From Streptococcus mitis (GTDB lineage Bacteria > Bacillota > Bacilli > Lactobacillales > Streptococcaceae): a stretch of 64,000 nt of DNA. The position numbers were made by a program, and so were the translations under genes. Shown here piece by piece: positions 1 to 9,527 of the stretch; position 1 is the first letter of the stretch, and the number at the start of each line of letters is the position of its first letter. The stretch spans positions 1,641,001 to 1,705,000 of the forward strand of contig NZ_CP012646.1 of NCBI RefSeq assembly GCF_001281025.1, written 5' to 3'. Under the pieces are notes generated by a model. The model saw nothing but the letters and a program-made list of their open reading frames with translations. It was not told the origin of the DNA and searched no databases.

Positions 1-719
1 TAGGCAACCAGAACAAGTTCAAGTGCTAGGACAATTTCAACCAAGACTGGATTGGTCAACCAGCCAACTTGGGCAAGAGATGGTGTCAGGTCAAAGAAGG
101 CATGTAGTCCATAGGCCGCTAGGAGATAAATCCATTTTTTCTGGCGAACAGCTTGGTAAACCCAAACAGTCAAGAGTAATTGGAAACCTAGCGCCAAGAT
201 TCTCTCAAAACCAAGCAAATAAATCTGCCAGACTGATAGCGACTGAATAGTTTTCAACATATTTTCAGACAGCAATTGCATGACCTGTGGATTCTGAGTT
301 TGAACTGCTGAGAGAACGATGTAGAGATTAATCAAACTAGTAAGACCTAGGAAAATCAACTCCAAGCCACCATGCCCCAATCCATAAGCCAAGGCATCTG
401 CCTTTTCCAAACTTCTCTTTTTCTCCAACCATTTGAAGAAAATAAGACGAGCAGTTTCCTCAAAAAATGCTGCCATGGCTAAACCATAGATGATATAGAC
501 AAGCGGATGGTCTTGCAAGAGGGCAATACTACCGTCTTTTTGAGGATGTAAAACGAAGATATGCACCAGTTTTTCCAAAATCTGTGAAGAGACAAAGAAG
601 GCTACAGCCCCCAAGCCCAAAACAGCTAAATTAATCTGGTACTTCTTTTTGGCATACCAAATGCTCCCTATTAGAAAAGTCAGCAAAAACACAATGGTAA
701 TAATGATATGAATGTTCAT
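1..719 (-). CDS. YhfC-family intramembrane metalloprotease-like protein (3' end outside window)
   Basis: Open frame from an ATG at 719 to the window edge, about 239 codons, C-terminus missing. The translation is strongly hydrophobic with several predicted membrane segments. It carries the pattern of the YhfC/CPBP-like membrane protease group: an FFEETAR stretch around residues 83-89, a GLGHGG motif further on, and a late GLHAFFDL motif. Those Glu and His residues are the usual metal-binding candidates. It starts about 10 bp downstream of the budA stop on the same strand, so it may be co-transcribed with it. Substrate unknown; family assignment is by motif only. Confidence 0.7.
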   Translation of the reverse strand, partial: MNIHIIITIVFLLTFLIGSIWYAKKKYQINLAVLGLGAVAFFVSSQILEKLVHIFVLHPQKDGSIALLQDHPLVYIIYGLAMAAFFEETARLIFFKWLEKKRSLEKADALAYGLGHGGLELIFLGLTSLINLYIVLSAVQTQNPQVMQLLSENMLKTIQSLSVWQIYLLGFERILALGFQLLLTVWVYQAVRQKKWIYLLAAYGLHAFFDLTPSLAQVGWLTNPVLVEIVLALELVLVA

Positions 720-728
720 TTTCTTCTC

Positions 729-1460
729 CTATTCTGCCTTTTCAATATCTTTTTTCATCTCATCAACATTGAACTTGGCAAACAAGTATTGGCGGTCTTG
801 AACTGGGAAACGTTGGTCTAATTGGTCAACTGCCCCCACTTCGATGATTCCTTCTTTTATGACAAAATCCATGACATGCCCACCGAAGGTCAAGTCATCT
901 GAGATGAAGTGCAGATGGTAGCCTGCCACACTAACTCCATGAAAAATCTCTGGCGTCCAGAAACCAACGATGGTTCCTGCGACATTGTCACGACGATATT
1001 CAGGTTGATGGGTTGCAACATCAGCAAACTTGGTCTCTGGTGTTGACTTGGGAATCATGCGCACATGCATATGTGAAAATTCCCCACGAATCTTGATAGA
1101 GCGGAAAAGATTTTCCCCGTCATAATAAGACTCAATTCGCTCCTCCAATTCCTTGTCCGTCATCTCAAAGCGCTGTCGGAAAATAACCTCTGCCTGATGC
1201 GGTACTACTGCTGCATAAGGAATAAGGGCATCTGGTGACACCTCCACAATCTCTGGCTGGTCGCCTGATCCTTTGGCCTGATAAGCCTTGCCATCCAAGA
1301 CAATCAATTCTCCATCAATGGAATCCAAGGTTCCCAAACCAAGGTCACCATGCTCTAGCAATTCTCCTACTGTCATAGTCCCACCATAAAGGCCAGCCAT
1401 CAAGGCTCCAAGGGTATTGTATTGAAATAATTTCACTGGTTCCTGCACGTTCTTATCCAT
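729..1460 (-). CDS. budA: Alpha-acetolactate decarboxylase
   Basis: Converts alpha-acetolactate to acetoin, diverting pyruvate-derived carbon away from valine/leucine synthesis and limiting acidification. The 243-residue length fits the family. The zinc-site motif is visible as GYHLHF followed by DLTFGGHVMDF in the C-terminal third, giving the three conserved histidines. An acidic loop and the RGEFSHMHVRMIP stretch in the middle are also typical. Cytoplasmic. It is divergent from the MocR-type regulator at 1602 with a 141-bp intergenic region, so local regulation is possible but not shown. Known as aldB or alsD in other Gram-positives. Confidence 0.93.
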   Translation of the reverse strand: MDKNVQEPVKLFQYNTLGALMAGLYGGTMTVGELLEHGDLGLGTLDSIDGELIVLDGKAYQAKGSGDQPEIVEVSPDALIPYAAVVPHQAEVIFRQRFEMTDKELEERIESYYDGENLFRSIKIRGEFSHMHVRMIPKSTPETKFADVATHQPEYRRDNVAGTIVGFWTPEIFHGVSVAGYHLHFISDDLTFGGHVMDFVIKEGIIEVGAVDQLDQRFPVQDRQYLFAKFNVDEMKKDIEKAE

Positions 1461-1601
1461 TCACTTTCTTGTCTGTTATTCTATAAATGTTACTCCTAAG
1501 TATACCACATTTGCCCCTAGATGTGAACGAGAGAAACACCCTAGACATTGCCAAGAAGGAAAAAAAAGGGTACAATGTAACAAAATCAAGGGAGGTCTGG
1601 A

Positions 1602-2873
1602 ATGAAGAAACAAAGCAAGTACCAAGAGGTCGTATCTTATCTGAAAAACGGTATCGAGTCTGGACGCTTTCCAACGGGAAGTCGCCTGCCTTCTATTCGT
1701 CAACTGAGCCTTGACTTTCACTGTAGCAAGGACACTATTCAGAGAGCCCTACTGGAATTACGGCACGAACAATACCTCTATGCCAAGCCCCAGAGTGGCT
1801 ACTATGTCCTAGAACAAGGGCAACACCAGGACCTAGAAATTGAGGTTACCGACGAACATGCCAGTGCCTATGACGATTTCCGACTCTGTGTCAATGAAAC
1901 CCTGATTGGACGGGAAAACTACCTCTTCAACTACTATGACAACCAAGAAGGATTAGAAGACTTAAGGCAATCCATTCATAAACTCCTCTTTGACCAAGCT
2001 CTCTACTGCAAGGCTGATCAACTGGTACTGACTTCTGGAACTCAACAAGCCCTTTTTATCCTTTCTCAAATATCCTTTCCTAGCCAAGCCAAGGAAATCT
2101 TGGTGGAACAGCCGACCTACCATCGAATGAATCGCCTCTTGATTGCTCAGGGATTGGACTATCAAACGATTGAACGAGGCATTGATGGAATTGACTTGGA
2201 GGAACTGGAAAGCCATTTCAAGACAGGAAAGATCAAGTTTTTCTATACCATTCCTCGTTTTCACTATCCTCTGGGGCATTCCTATTCTGAGCAGGACAAA
2301 CGGGCTATTCTTGACTTAGCTGCCAAGTATGGGGTCTATATCGTAGAGGACGACTATCTGGGGGATTTGGACTCTAAAAAGGGCCAGACCTTCCACTATC
2401 TGGATACAGAGGAGCTGGTCATTTATATCAAGTCCTTCTCAACCAGCCTCTTTCCAGCCCTGCGGATAACGGCACTCATCCTTCCAAATGCTATCAAGGA
2501 AGCCTTTGTGGCCTACAAAAATATCCTAGATTACGATAGCAACCTCATCATGCAAAAGGCCCTGTCACTCTATATTGACAGTCAATTATTTGAGAAAAAT
2601 CGGCTAGCTCGCTTATCCAATCAGGAAGCTTACCAAAAACAAATCGAGGAAAAACTAGCTAAAACACCTTGTCCCCTTCCTCATTTTCCCCTACACGATG
2701 GTTTATTGCTAGACCTGAGACGGTATCCTAAAATCGCCAGCCTCAAACACAGTCAACTGAAATTGGACTTCTTTGAGAAAGCTTACTTGGATACCTGCCC
2801 TTATCAATTTGCCAAGGTGTCCTTAGAGAACCTAGAAAATGTTTTAAACTATTTAAAAGCAGAATTGGAATGA
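1602..2873 (+). CDS. MocR-type transcriptional regulator (GntR HTH + aminotransferase-like domain)
   Basis: A 423-residue two-domain protein. Residues about 5-70 form a GntR winged helix (YLKNGIESGRFPTGSRLPS, then SKDTIQRALLEL). The remainder resembles a fold-type I PLP aminotransferase, with the expected lysine in YIKSFSTSLFPALR. MocR proteins use PLP or an amino-metabolite as effector, not for catalysis. An SD (GGGAGG) precedes the ATG by 8-9 nt, and a TACAAT -10 lies at about 1571-1576. It lies divergent from budA and convergent with the amino-acid-binding lipoprotein gene. The actual targets cannot be read from sequence. Confidence 0.85.
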   Translation: MKKQSKYQEVVSYLKNGIESGRFPTGSRLPSIRQLSLDFHCSKDTIQRALLELRHEQYLYAKPQSGYYVLEQGQHQDLEIEVTDEHASAYDDFRLCVNETLIGRENYLFNYYDNQEGLEDLRQSIHKLLFDQALYCKADQLVLTSGTQQALFILSQISFPSQAKEILVEQPTYHRMNRLLIAQGLDYQTIERGIDGIDLEELESHFKTGKIKFFYTIPRFHYPLGHSYSEQDKRAILDLAAKYGVYIVEDDYLGDLDSKKGQTFHYLDTEELVIYIKSFSTSLFPALRITALILPNAIKEAFVAYKNILDYDSNLIMQKALSLYIDSQLFEKNRLARLSNQEAYQKQIEEKLAKTPCPLPHFPLHDGLLLDLRRYPKIASLKHSQLKLDFFEKAYLDTCPYQFAKVSLENLENVLNYLKAELE

Positions 2874-2890
2874 TCTCCAACTCTGCTTTT
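2859..2890. terminator. Terminator between MocR gene and solute-binding lipoprotein gene
   Basis: An inverted repeat GCAGAATTGGA ... TCCAACTCTGC followed by TTTT overlaps the stop codon of the MocR gene. The gene on the other strand ends at 2893, so the hairpin probably serves both convergent genes. Confidence 0.75.
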
Positions 2891-2892
2891 TC

Positions 2893-3708
2893 TTATTCTT
2901 CAACTTCTGTTAAGGTTGCCGCTTTTTCAAGATATTTTTGGTAGGTACCGTCATCCTTGAGTTTTTGGATGACCTTGTCCACCACTTCTTTCAAATCAGC
3001 ACTATTTTTTCTAAGGGCAACTGCATTAGCTTCGCCGTCCTTCATCTTCAAGCTGACAGTTGCGACAGCTAAGTCGGCGTTTTTAGCAGCATAGCTAAGG
3101 GCAACAGGCTCATCCATGTGAACAGCATCAACTTTTCCAGCCTGCAATTCATTAACTGCTTCACCCATATTAGTTAGGGAAGTCAGCTGAGCTTTTGGCA
3201 ATTGTTCCTTGACCATAGACTCTGGAACAGTCCCTTTTTGGGCTGCAATATTAGCACTTTCAAGGCTAGTTAAATCCTTGTATTTTTCTACATCAGCCTT
3301 ACGAACTAAGAAACTAATCTTGTTTTCATAGTAAGGGATTGAAAAATCAAAGACTTCTTTTCTCTCGTCAGTAGCGCTAATTCCCGCAACTGCTAGGTCA
3401 GCCTTACCAGTTTGAAGACTGGTCAAGACATTGTCAAAACTCATGCTTGAAATTTCCAACTTCACCCCAAGTTCATCAGCGATAGCTTGGGCCATATCAA
3501 TATCCGCACCGACTACCTGATTTTTTCCGTCAACTAAAGACTGAAATTCAAAAGGTGCATAGTCAGGACTGGTCGCCACAACTAATTTCCCCTTTTGCTT
3601 AATGGCCTCAACAGCTGACTGAGAACCATTAGAACCCGACTGGCAAGCTACTAAGAAGAAACTTGCAAGAAAACTACATAAAACAAATATCCATTTTTTT
3701 GATTTCAT
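2893..3708 (-). CDS. Amino-acid ABC transporter substrate-binding lipoprotein
   Basis: A 271-residue type 3 (SBP_bac_3) binding protein. The signal peptide ends in lipobox LVAC with Cys22 as lipidation site. The mature part has the family pattern KLVVATSPDYAPFEF, then GADIDMAQAIADELG, DLAVAGISATDERKE and VDAVHMDEPVA. These indicate binding of a polar amino acid at the outer face of the membrane. No permease or ATPase gene is adjacent, so it presumably works with a transporter encoded elsewhere. It has its own consensus promoter at 3740-3768. The substrate cannot be assigned. Confidence 0.88.
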   Translation of the reverse strand: MKSKKWIFVLCSFLASFFLVACQSGSNGSQSAVEAIKQKGKLVVATSPDYAPFEFQSLVDGKNQVVGADIDMAQAIADELGVKLEISSMSFDNVLTSLQTGKADLAVAGISATDERKEVFDFSIPYYENKISFLVRKADVEKYKDLTSLESANIAAQKGTVPESMVKEQLPKAQLTSLTNMGEAVNELQAGKVDAVHMDEPVALSYAAKNADLAVATVSLKMKDGEANAVALRKNSADLKEVVDKVIQKLKDDGTYQKYLEKAATLTEVEE

Positions 3709-3739
3709 AAATAAACAACCTCTCTGTTAATTTTGTATA

Positions 3740-3768
3740 ATTATAACGCTATCCAAGTTGCTTGTCAA
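3740..3768 (-). promoter_or_regulatory. Sigma-A promoter of the binding-lipoprotein gene
   Basis: On the minus strand TTGACA (3763-3768), a 17-bp spacer and TATAAT (3740-3745), about 31 bp before the ATG. Full match to consensus. Confidence 0.85.
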
Positions 3769-3828
3769 GTATTTTTCTTACATTTTCATAAAATATATTT
3801 ACTAAAAAATAGAAATACAGTGGTTAGT

Positions 3829-4296
3829 TTATCTATCTATTGGGAACTTATTTTCAAAAAAATCATTTATCATATCTTGATGCTGCTGGTTTACAATTGC
3901 AATATTTTGTATGTCACTATGATCAAAAAATCCTAATTCTAAAGTTTCATCACTTGTAAAAAAATTTGTAGAGATAGAAGTTTCAGATGAAACTAAATAC
4001 AAGATTGTAAGAACTTGAGCCTCATCACCATTCGGATAACTGTCTGAATATTTTGTATAAACATTTAAGAGTTTTTCCACCCTCACTTCGACTCCTGTTT
4101 CTTCATAAAACTCTCGCACTAAAGCTTCTAAAGCCGATTCTCCTAATTCAAGAGCACCACCTGGTAATCCCCACGTTCCTTTATCTGCTCGTTTTTGTAA
4201 TAAAATTTTTCCTGATTGACTTAATATTCCACAGGTAAAATTTAAAATAATTTTATCTTTTCCAACTTTTTTTCTGATATTCTGTATGTAGTTCAT
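3829..4296 (-). CDS. Nudix hydrolase
   Basis: A 155-residue protein with a complete Nudix box: GG at about residues 46-47, then ELGES and the catalytic core REFYEETGVEV. This is the signature of enzymes cleaving nucleoside diphosphates linked to another moiety; the particular substrate is unknown. SD GAGGTG precedes the ATG. The gene is visibly more AT-rich and richer in Asn/Lys/Ile codons than the pst genes beside it, which suggests acquisition by transfer. It stands alone between the lipoprotein gene and the phoU hairpin. Confidence 0.85.
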   Translation of the reverse strand: MNYIQNIRKKVGKDKIILNFTCGILSQSGKILLQKRADKGTWGLPGGALELGESALEALVREFYEETGVEVRVEKLLNVYTKYSDSYPNGDEAQVLTILYLVSSETSISTNFFTSDETLELGFFDHSDIQNIAIVNQQHQDMINDFFENKFPIDR

Positions 4297-4331
4297 TATT
4301 CACCTCTGACAAAGTAAACTATCTATACAAT

Positions 4332-4362
4332 GAAAGCTTACTGTATTAAAAAGTAAGCTTTC
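4332..4362. terminator. Hairpin downstream of phoU
   Basis: Perfect inverted repeat GAAAGCTTACT ... AGTAAGCTTTC between the end of phoU and the Nudix gene. There is no long T-run, so it may be a weak terminator or an mRNA 3'-end stabiliser for the pst operon. Confidence 0.55.
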
Positions 4363-4387
4363 ACAATAATTTTATCCTTTGAATACT

Positions 4388-5044
4388 TTATAGTTCGACA
4401 ATCTTACCTGTTTCAAAGTAAACAACCCATTCACAGATATTTTTGGCATAGTCTCCAATACGTTCCAAGAAGGCAATCACTTGGAAGTAATCACGACCTG
4501 TAACAATGGCATCAGGATTTTTTTTGATTTCTTCTGTAGCCAAGTCACGAATACTATCAAAGTAATGGTTGATTTTTTCATCCATTGCTGCTACTTCATA
4601 GGCCTGGCCTACTGAACCATTCAGATAGAGTTCTAGGGCTGCTTCAACGAAGTTCTTGACATCGCGACCCATTCTCTTGATTTCTTCTTCAACAGCTGGG
4701 ATACGTTGCTCCCCCTTCATACGAATGGCTGCTCTTGCAATGGAAACAGCATGGTCCCCCATACGTTCCAAGTCTGATACAGCCTTCAAGACTGTTAGAA
4801 CAGTACGCAAGTCCTGAGAAACCGGTTGTTGAAGGGCAATCATTTCAAATGATTTCTTCTCCAATTTCACTTCGTATTCGTTTACTTCTGCATCATCTTC
4901 GATAACTTCCTTGGCCAAATCACGGTCATGCGTAACAAAGGCACGCACTGTCCGATTGATTTGGGATAGCACTTCTTGTCCCATAGCATAGAACTGGTTG
5001 TGCAATTTCTCTAAATCTTCCTCAAATTGAGAACGTAACATCAT
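4388..5044 (-). CDS. phoU: Phosphate signalling/transport regulator PhoU
   Basis: A 218-residue all-helical protein with two tandem PhoU domains (about residues 15-105 and 115-210), each carrying the metal-binding E/DxxxD-type motif (DLERMGDHAVSIA; FLERIGDYAKNI). It links the Pst transporter to phosphate sensing in the cytoplasm. It is the last gene of the pstS-C-A-B-B-phoU operon and starts 8 bp after the second pstB. No phosphate two-component genes are adjacent. Confidence 0.95.
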   Translation of the reverse strand: MMLRSQFEEDLEKLHNQFYAMGQEVLSQINRTVRAFVTHDRDLAKEVIEDDAEVNEYEVKLEKKSFEMIALQQPVSQDLRTVLTVLKAVSDLERMGDHAVSIARAAIRMKGEQRIPAVEEEIKRMGRDVKNFVEAALELYLNGSVGQAYEVAAMDEKINHYFDSIRDLATEEIKKNPDAIVTGRDYFQVIAFLERIGDYAKNICEWVVYFETGKIVEL

Positions 5045-5052
5045 TTATCTCC

Positions 5053-5811
5053 TTATCCAAATTTTCCTGAAATATAATCTTCTGTTTCCTTGTGTTGTGG
5101 GTTGAGGAACATCTTCTTGGTATCGTTAAACTCGATCAGATCTCCATCTAGGAAAAATCCTGTCTTGTCAGAAATACGAGAGGCTTGTTGCATGGAACGC
5201 GTAACCAAGAGCATGGTGTATTTATCTTTTAAACCATACAAGGTTTCCTCAATCTTACCAGCCGAGATAGGGTCCAGAGCTGAAGTCGGTTCATCCAAGA
5301 GAATGATTTTAGGACTGGTTGCCAAGACACGAGCAACACAGACACGTTGTTGTTGTCCACCTGAAAGCCCGATAGCTGAATCATGCAGGCGATCCTTGAC
5401 CTCATCCCAGATAGAAGCTCGTTGCAAGGCTTTTTCTACTGCTTCATCCAGAACCTGCTTATCCTTAACTCCATTGATACGAAGCCCGTAAACAACATTT
5501 TCGTAGATAGACATAGGGAAAGGGTTCGGTTGTTGAAAGACCATACCGATTTCCTTCCGCAATTCAACTGTATCTGTACGTGGGCTGTAGATGTTGTGAC
5601 CATTATAAACTACTGAACCAGTTGTGGTTACCTCTGGATTGAGATCACCCATGCGGTTGATAGCCTTTAGGAGGGTTGATTTCCCTGATCCAGATGGACC
5701 GATCAAGGCTGTAATTTCCTTAGGTTGGAAAGATAGGGAAACACTATTCAAGGCCTTCTTTTGATTGTAGTAAACGGACAGGTCTGACACCTGTAAAATC
5801 GCTTCTTTCAT
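5053..5811 (-). CDS. pstB: Phosphate ABC transporter ATP-binding protein PstB (second copy)
   Basis: A 252-residue ABC ATPase: Walker A GPSGSGKS (residues 38-45), Q-loop [11 protein letters not shown], signature LSGGQQQR (149-156) and Walker [13 protein letters not shown]. The switch (H-loop) histidine expected after VT is Arg205 here ([11 protein letters not shown]), codon CGT at 5197-5199, while the neighbouring paralogue keeps His. This suggests the two PstB subunits form an asymmetric heterodimer with one degenerate site. It drives phosphate import with PstA/PstC. 13 bp separate it from the first pstB. Confidence 0.94.
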   Translation of the reverse strand: MKEAILQVSDLSVYYNQKKALNSVSLSFQPKEITALIGPSGSGKSTLLKAINRMGDLNPEVTTTGSVVYNGHNIYSPRTDTVELRKEIGMVFQQPNPFPMSIYENVVYGLRINGVKDKQVLDEAVEKALQRASIWDEVKDRLHDSAIGLSGGQQQRVCVARVLATSPKIILLDEPTSALDPISAGKIEETLYGLKDKYTMLLVTRSMQQASRISDKTGFFLDGDLIEFNDTKKMFLNPQHKETEDYISGKFG

Positions 5812-5823
5812 ACTGTTTCCTTT

Positions 5824-6627
5824 CTATCCAAAGTGTCCTGTTACGTAGTCATTGGTTGACTGTAGTTTGGCATTTTGGAAAATATTAGAGGTCTTATCAT
5901 ACTCTATCAAGTCACCCAAGTAGAAAAATCCTGTGTAGTCACTAGCACGCGCAGCCTGCTGCATACTGTGGGTCACGATGATGATGGTAAAGTCCTTCTT
6001 TAATTCCAGCATAGTTTCTTCCAGCTGGGCTGTCGCAATCGGATCCAAAGCTGACGCCGGCTCATCCATCAAGAGAATATCTGGTTTAACCGAGATAGCA
6101 CGAGCGATACAGAGACGTTGCTGCTGACCACCTGATAGGGTCAAGGCTGACTTGTGCAAATCGTCTTTGACCTGGTCCCAAAGGGCAGCCTGACGAAGAG
6201 AAGTTTCCACAATTTCATCCAAAACTTGCTTGTCCTTAACTCCTGCACGTTCATGGGCAAAAGTGATATTGCGGTAGATAGACTTGGCAAAGGGATTTGG
6301 GCGTTGGAAGACCATTCCAATGTGCTTACGCATCTCATAGACATTGATTTCTGGACGGTTGACGTCAATCCCTTGGTAGAGAATTTGACCTGTGACCTTG
6401 GCAATATCAATGGTATCATTCATCCGATTGAGACTGCGGAGGTAGGTTGATTTTCCTGAACCAGAAGGGCCAATTAAGGCAGTAATTTTATTTTTTTCAA
6501 ATTGCATATCGATGCCCTTGATGGATTCATTTTTACCGTAGTAAACATGTAAATCCTTAGTAGAGAGGGCCACTTTCTCTTCAGGAAAGGTGATGATATG
6601 CTTTTCATCCCAATTATATTTTGACAT
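5824..6627 (-). CDS. pstB: Phosphate ABC transporter ATP-binding protein PstB (first copy)
   Basis: A 267-residue ATPase with Walker [10 protein letters not shown]-loop [31 protein letters not shown] and an intact switch His in VTHSMQQAA. It differs from its neighbour by an N-terminal extension of about 15 residues (DEKHIITFPEEK). Two pstB genes in one operon is normal for streptococci and other Firmicutes. It lies 11 bp after pstA on the same transcript. Confidence 0.95.
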   Translation of the reverse strand: MSKYNWDEKHIITFPEEKVALSTKDLHVYYGKNESIKGIDMQFEKNKITALIGPSGSGKSTYLRSLNRMNDTIDIAKVTGQILYQGIDVNRPEINVYEMRKHIGMVFQRPNPFAKSIYRNITFAHERAGVKDKQVLDEIVETSLRQAALWDQVKDDLHKSALTLSGGQQQRLCIARAISVKPDILLMDEPASALDPIATAQLEETMLELKKDFTIIIVTHSMQQAARASDYTGFFYLGDLIEYDKTSNIFQNAKLQSTNDYVTGHFG

Positions 6628-6637
6628 GGCTTCTCCT

Positions 6638-7522
6638 TTAGGCAGCGGTTAATTTCTTATGTAGGTAACTTCCGAGTTTACGGGCTCCAAAGTTAAAGAT
6701 GAGGATAAAGATGAGGAGCACAGCTGCAGAACCTGCTGATACGATAGTTCCATCAGGAATGGTTCCTTCACTATTAACTTTCCAGATGTGGACAGCCAAG
6801 GTTTCTGCTTGACGGAAGATAGAGATTGGGCTGGTCACACTGAGAATATTCCAGTTAGACCAGTCTAGAGCTGGAGCGGATTGTCCTGCTGTATAGATAA
6901 GAGCCGCAGCCTCACCAAAGATACGACCAGAGGCCAAGACAACCCCCGTTACGATGCCTGGAAGGGCTTCTGGAATGACCACATGGACAACTGTCTCCCA
7001 ACGAGAAATCCCAAGAGCCAGACCAGCCTCACGTTGCGTATGGTGAACGTGTTTTAAGCTGTCCTCAACATTTCGAGTCATCTGAGGAAGGTTAAAGACC
7101 GTCAAGGCCAAGGCGCCTGAAATAATTGAAAATCCATACTCAAACTGAACTACAAAGATCAAGTAACCAAAGAGACCTACAACCACTGATGGCAGTGAAG
7201 ACAAGATTTCAATACAGGTTCTGACAAAATTGGTCACAGGACCTTTTTTGGCGTATTCAGCTAGGAAAATCCCAGCTCCCATAGACAAAGGCACAGAGAT
7301 AATCAAGGTAATAACCAGAAGGAAGAAGGAATTATAGAGCTGAATTCCAATCCCTCCGCCTGCTTGGTAAGAAGAGGATTTGCCAGTCAAGAAAGACCAA
7401 GAGATGTGGGGCAAACCACGAACCAAGATATAAAGAATCAAGGATGCCAGGATGGCAACGATAATTCCTGCAATCGAGTAGAGGACAGCTGTTGCAATTT
7501 TATCTAATTTCTTAGCGTGCAT
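6638..7522 (-). CDS. pstA: Phosphate ABC transporter permease PstA
   Basis: A 294-residue membrane permease with about six hydrophobic segments. The binding-protein-dependent transport EAA-type loop is visible as QREAGLALGISRWETVVHVVIPEALPG, split here as REAGLALG and IPEALPG. It forms the membrane channel with PstC. Its start overlaps the end of pstC by 11 bp, indicating translational coupling. Confidence 0.95.
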   Translation of the reverse strand: MHAKKLDKIATAVLYSIAGIIVAILASLILYILVRGLPHISWSFLTGKSSSYQAGGGIGIQLYNSFFLLVITLIISVPLSMGAGIFLAEYAKKGPVTNFVRTCIEILSSLPSVVVGLFGYLIFVVQFEYGFSIISGALALTVFNLPQMTRNVEDSLKHVHHTQREAGLALGISRWETVVHVVIPEALPGIVTGVVLASGRIFGEAAALIYTAGQSAPALDWSNWNILSVTSPISIFRQAETLAVHIWKVNSEGTIPDGTIVSAGSAAVLLIFILIFNFGARKLGSYLHKKLTAA

Positions 7523-8429
7523 AGTTTTTCTTTCCTCTTTCTTTCGTAATCAATTTAATCACACTGTTGAAGGCCAAACTCATCAAAAGCAAGACTAAGG
7601 CCAGTGACCAGAGAACATTATTATCAACTGTACCCATGACGGTATTTCCAATACCCATGGTCAACACAGAAGTCAAGGTCGCAGCAGGTGTTGTCAATGA
7701 AGTTGGGACAACGGCTGAGTTTCCGACGACCATCTGAATGGCCAAAGCCTCACCAAAGGCACGCGCCATCCCAAAGACCACTGCTGTGAAAATCCCTGAA
7801 CGCGCTGCCTTCAAGGTCACGCGCCAGATGGTTTGCCAGCGGGTGGCTCCCATAGCCAAACTTGCTTCGCGGTAGTGACGAGGCACCGCACGCAAGCTAT
7901 CTGTTGTCATAAAGGTTACCGTCGGTAAAATCATGACAAAGAGTACGAAAATCCCTGACAGAATCCCAAAACCAGTTCCACCAAAGATACTACGGACAAA
8001 AGGAACTACGACCTGCAAACCTATAAATCCATACACTACTGAAGGAATTCCGACTAGCAATTCAATGGCTGGTTGCAAGATTCTAGCACCTTTTGGTGAG
8101 ACCTCGGTCATAAAGACAGCTGCACCAATGGCAAAAGGAGTTGCGATAAGGGCTGATAGGATTGTGACAATAAAGGAACCCAAAATCATGGGAAGGGCAC
8201 CAAATTGTTTACCTGAAGGATTCCAAGTTTGTCCAAAGAGAAAATCAAAGATGTTGACCCCATTGACAAAGAAGGTCGACAAGCCTTTTTGGGCTACGAA
8301 AATCAAAATCATGGCCACAATGATGACAATCAAAGACAGGCAGGCAAAGGTCAAGCCTTTTCCTAATTTCTCTAGACGATAGTTCTTTGAGGGAGAAAGT
8401 AATTTTTTAGCTAATTCTTCTTGATTCAT
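7512..8429 (-). CDS. pstC: Phosphate ABC transporter permease PstC
   Basis: A 305-residue permease. It has the N-terminal cytoplasmic segment and long first hydrophobic helix typical of PstC, then five or more membrane segments and the EAA loop HYREASLAMGATRWQTI. It pairs with PstA. Its ATG shares one base with the pstS stop (TAATG arrangement at 8427-8431). Confidence 0.95.
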   Translation of the reverse strand: MNQEELAKKLLSPSKNYRLEKLGKGLTFACLSLIVIIVAMILIFVAQKGLSTFFVNGVNIFDFLFGQTWNPSGKQFGALPMILGSFIVTILSALIATPFAIGAAVFMTEVSPKGARILQPAIELLVGIPSVVYGFIGLQVVVPFVRSIFGGTGFGILSGIFVLFVMILPTVTFMTTDSLRAVPRHYREASLAMGATRWQTIWRVTLKAARSGIFTAVVFGMARAFGEALAIQMVVGNSAVVPTSLTTPAATLTSVLTMGIGNTVMGTVDNNVLWSLALVLLLMSLAFNSVIKLITKERGKKNYAR

Positions 8430-9307
8430 TATTGACTCCCTTCTAGTGCTGTCACCGTTCCTACAGCATCTTTTTCAACCTTCATTTCCTTAACAGAAAT
8501 ATAGCCCATTCCCTTAACAATTCCGCTTTGCGCTTCATCTGAGAGAACAAAGTTGAGGAATTCTGCCACCAATTCATTTGGTTGACCTAGGGTGTACATG
8601 TGTTCATAAGACCACAAAGGCCAGTTATTGCTTGTAACATTTTCTGCAATCGGCTCATAGCCATTCAACTTCATGCGTTTAACCGAGTCATCCACATAGG
8701 CAAAGGCTAGGTAAGAAATGGCTCCTGGTGTCTGGGAAACAATGTTTTTGACCATCCCATTTGAATCCTGTTCTTGACTCTGCACGGCAGATTGACCATC
8801 CATGACAACACTATCAAAGGTTGCACGCGAACCAGAACTTGCCGCGCGGTTGATAATGGAAATGGCTAGGTCTTTCCCACCGACTTCTTTCCAGTTGGTC
8901 ACTTGACCTGTGAAGATGCTACGGAGTTGTTCAGTTGTCAGATTTTCAACGTCAACTTCCTTATTTACAATGACTGCCAAGCCCGCTACGGCAACCTTGT
9001 GGTCCACTAGAGCGGAGGCGTTGATACCGTCTTTTTCCTCGGCAAATACGTCTGAATTTCCTACATCAACGGCTCCAGACTGAACCTGAGACAGACCTGT
9101 ACCAGATCCTCCACCTTGGATGTTGACTGTTTTTCCAACGTTCATAGAGCCAAATTCATCTGCTGCTGCTTCAACCAAGGGCTGAAGAGCCGTTGAGCCA
9201 ACAGCCGTCATGGATTCTCCACGATCAATCCAGCTAGCACATCCCGCCAAAGAACCTGCTAGCAAAAGAGCCGCAAGGGATAGAGCGAGTTTTTTCCTTT
9301 TTTTCAC
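8429..9307 (-). CDS. pstS: Phosphate-binding lipoprotein PstS
   Basis: A 292-residue lipoprotein. The signal peptide has a lipobox ending at Cys23 (SLAGC). The phosphate-binding pattern follows: [18 protein letters not shown], then [23 protein letters not shown] and [13 protein letters not shown]. It captures phosphate outside the membrane and delivers it to PstCA. It is the first gene of the operon, with a 220-bp upstream region. That region has a plausible TATAGT -10 near 9500 but no Pho-type direct repeat I could recognise. Confidence 0.95.
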   Translation of the reverse strand: MKKRKKLALSLAALLLAGSLAGCASWIDRGESMTAVGSTALQPLVEAAADEFGSMNVGKTVNIQGGGSGTGLSQVQSGAVDVGNSDVFAEEKDGINASALVDHKVAVAGLAVIVNKEVDVENLTTEQLRSIFTGQVTNWKEVGGKDLAISIINRAASSGSRATFDSVVMDGQSAVQSQEQDSNGMVKNIVSQTPGAISYLAFAYVDDSVKRMKLNGYEPIAENVTSNNWPLWSYEHMYTLGQPNELVAEFLNFVLSDEAQSGIVKGMGYISVKEMKVEKDAVGTVTALEGSQ

Positions 9308-9527
9308 TGTTTTTCTCCTTGAAAATAATGGTGAATGCTGTGAATTTTTTCAACTATTTATTTATGTTTTTCTTTTGAAAATTGGAAGCCAACTGAAGTT
9401 GATAGCTTAATTTTACTAGAAATTTGCTCAGTTACCTTGCCCACCAATTTTGACTTAAAATGAAAGACAATTTGAAAAAAATCCATACTTCCACTATAAC
9501 ATAGACAAGCTACTTTGACTAGCATTT

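Noticed and set aside
23-250. Plus-strand 75-codon frame at the left edge
   Set aside because: It is antisense to the clearly coding YhfC-type membrane protease.
9308-9527. Pho box or riboswitch ahead of pstS
   Set aside because: I searched by eye for 11-bp direct repeats and conserved riboswitch stems and found none convincing.
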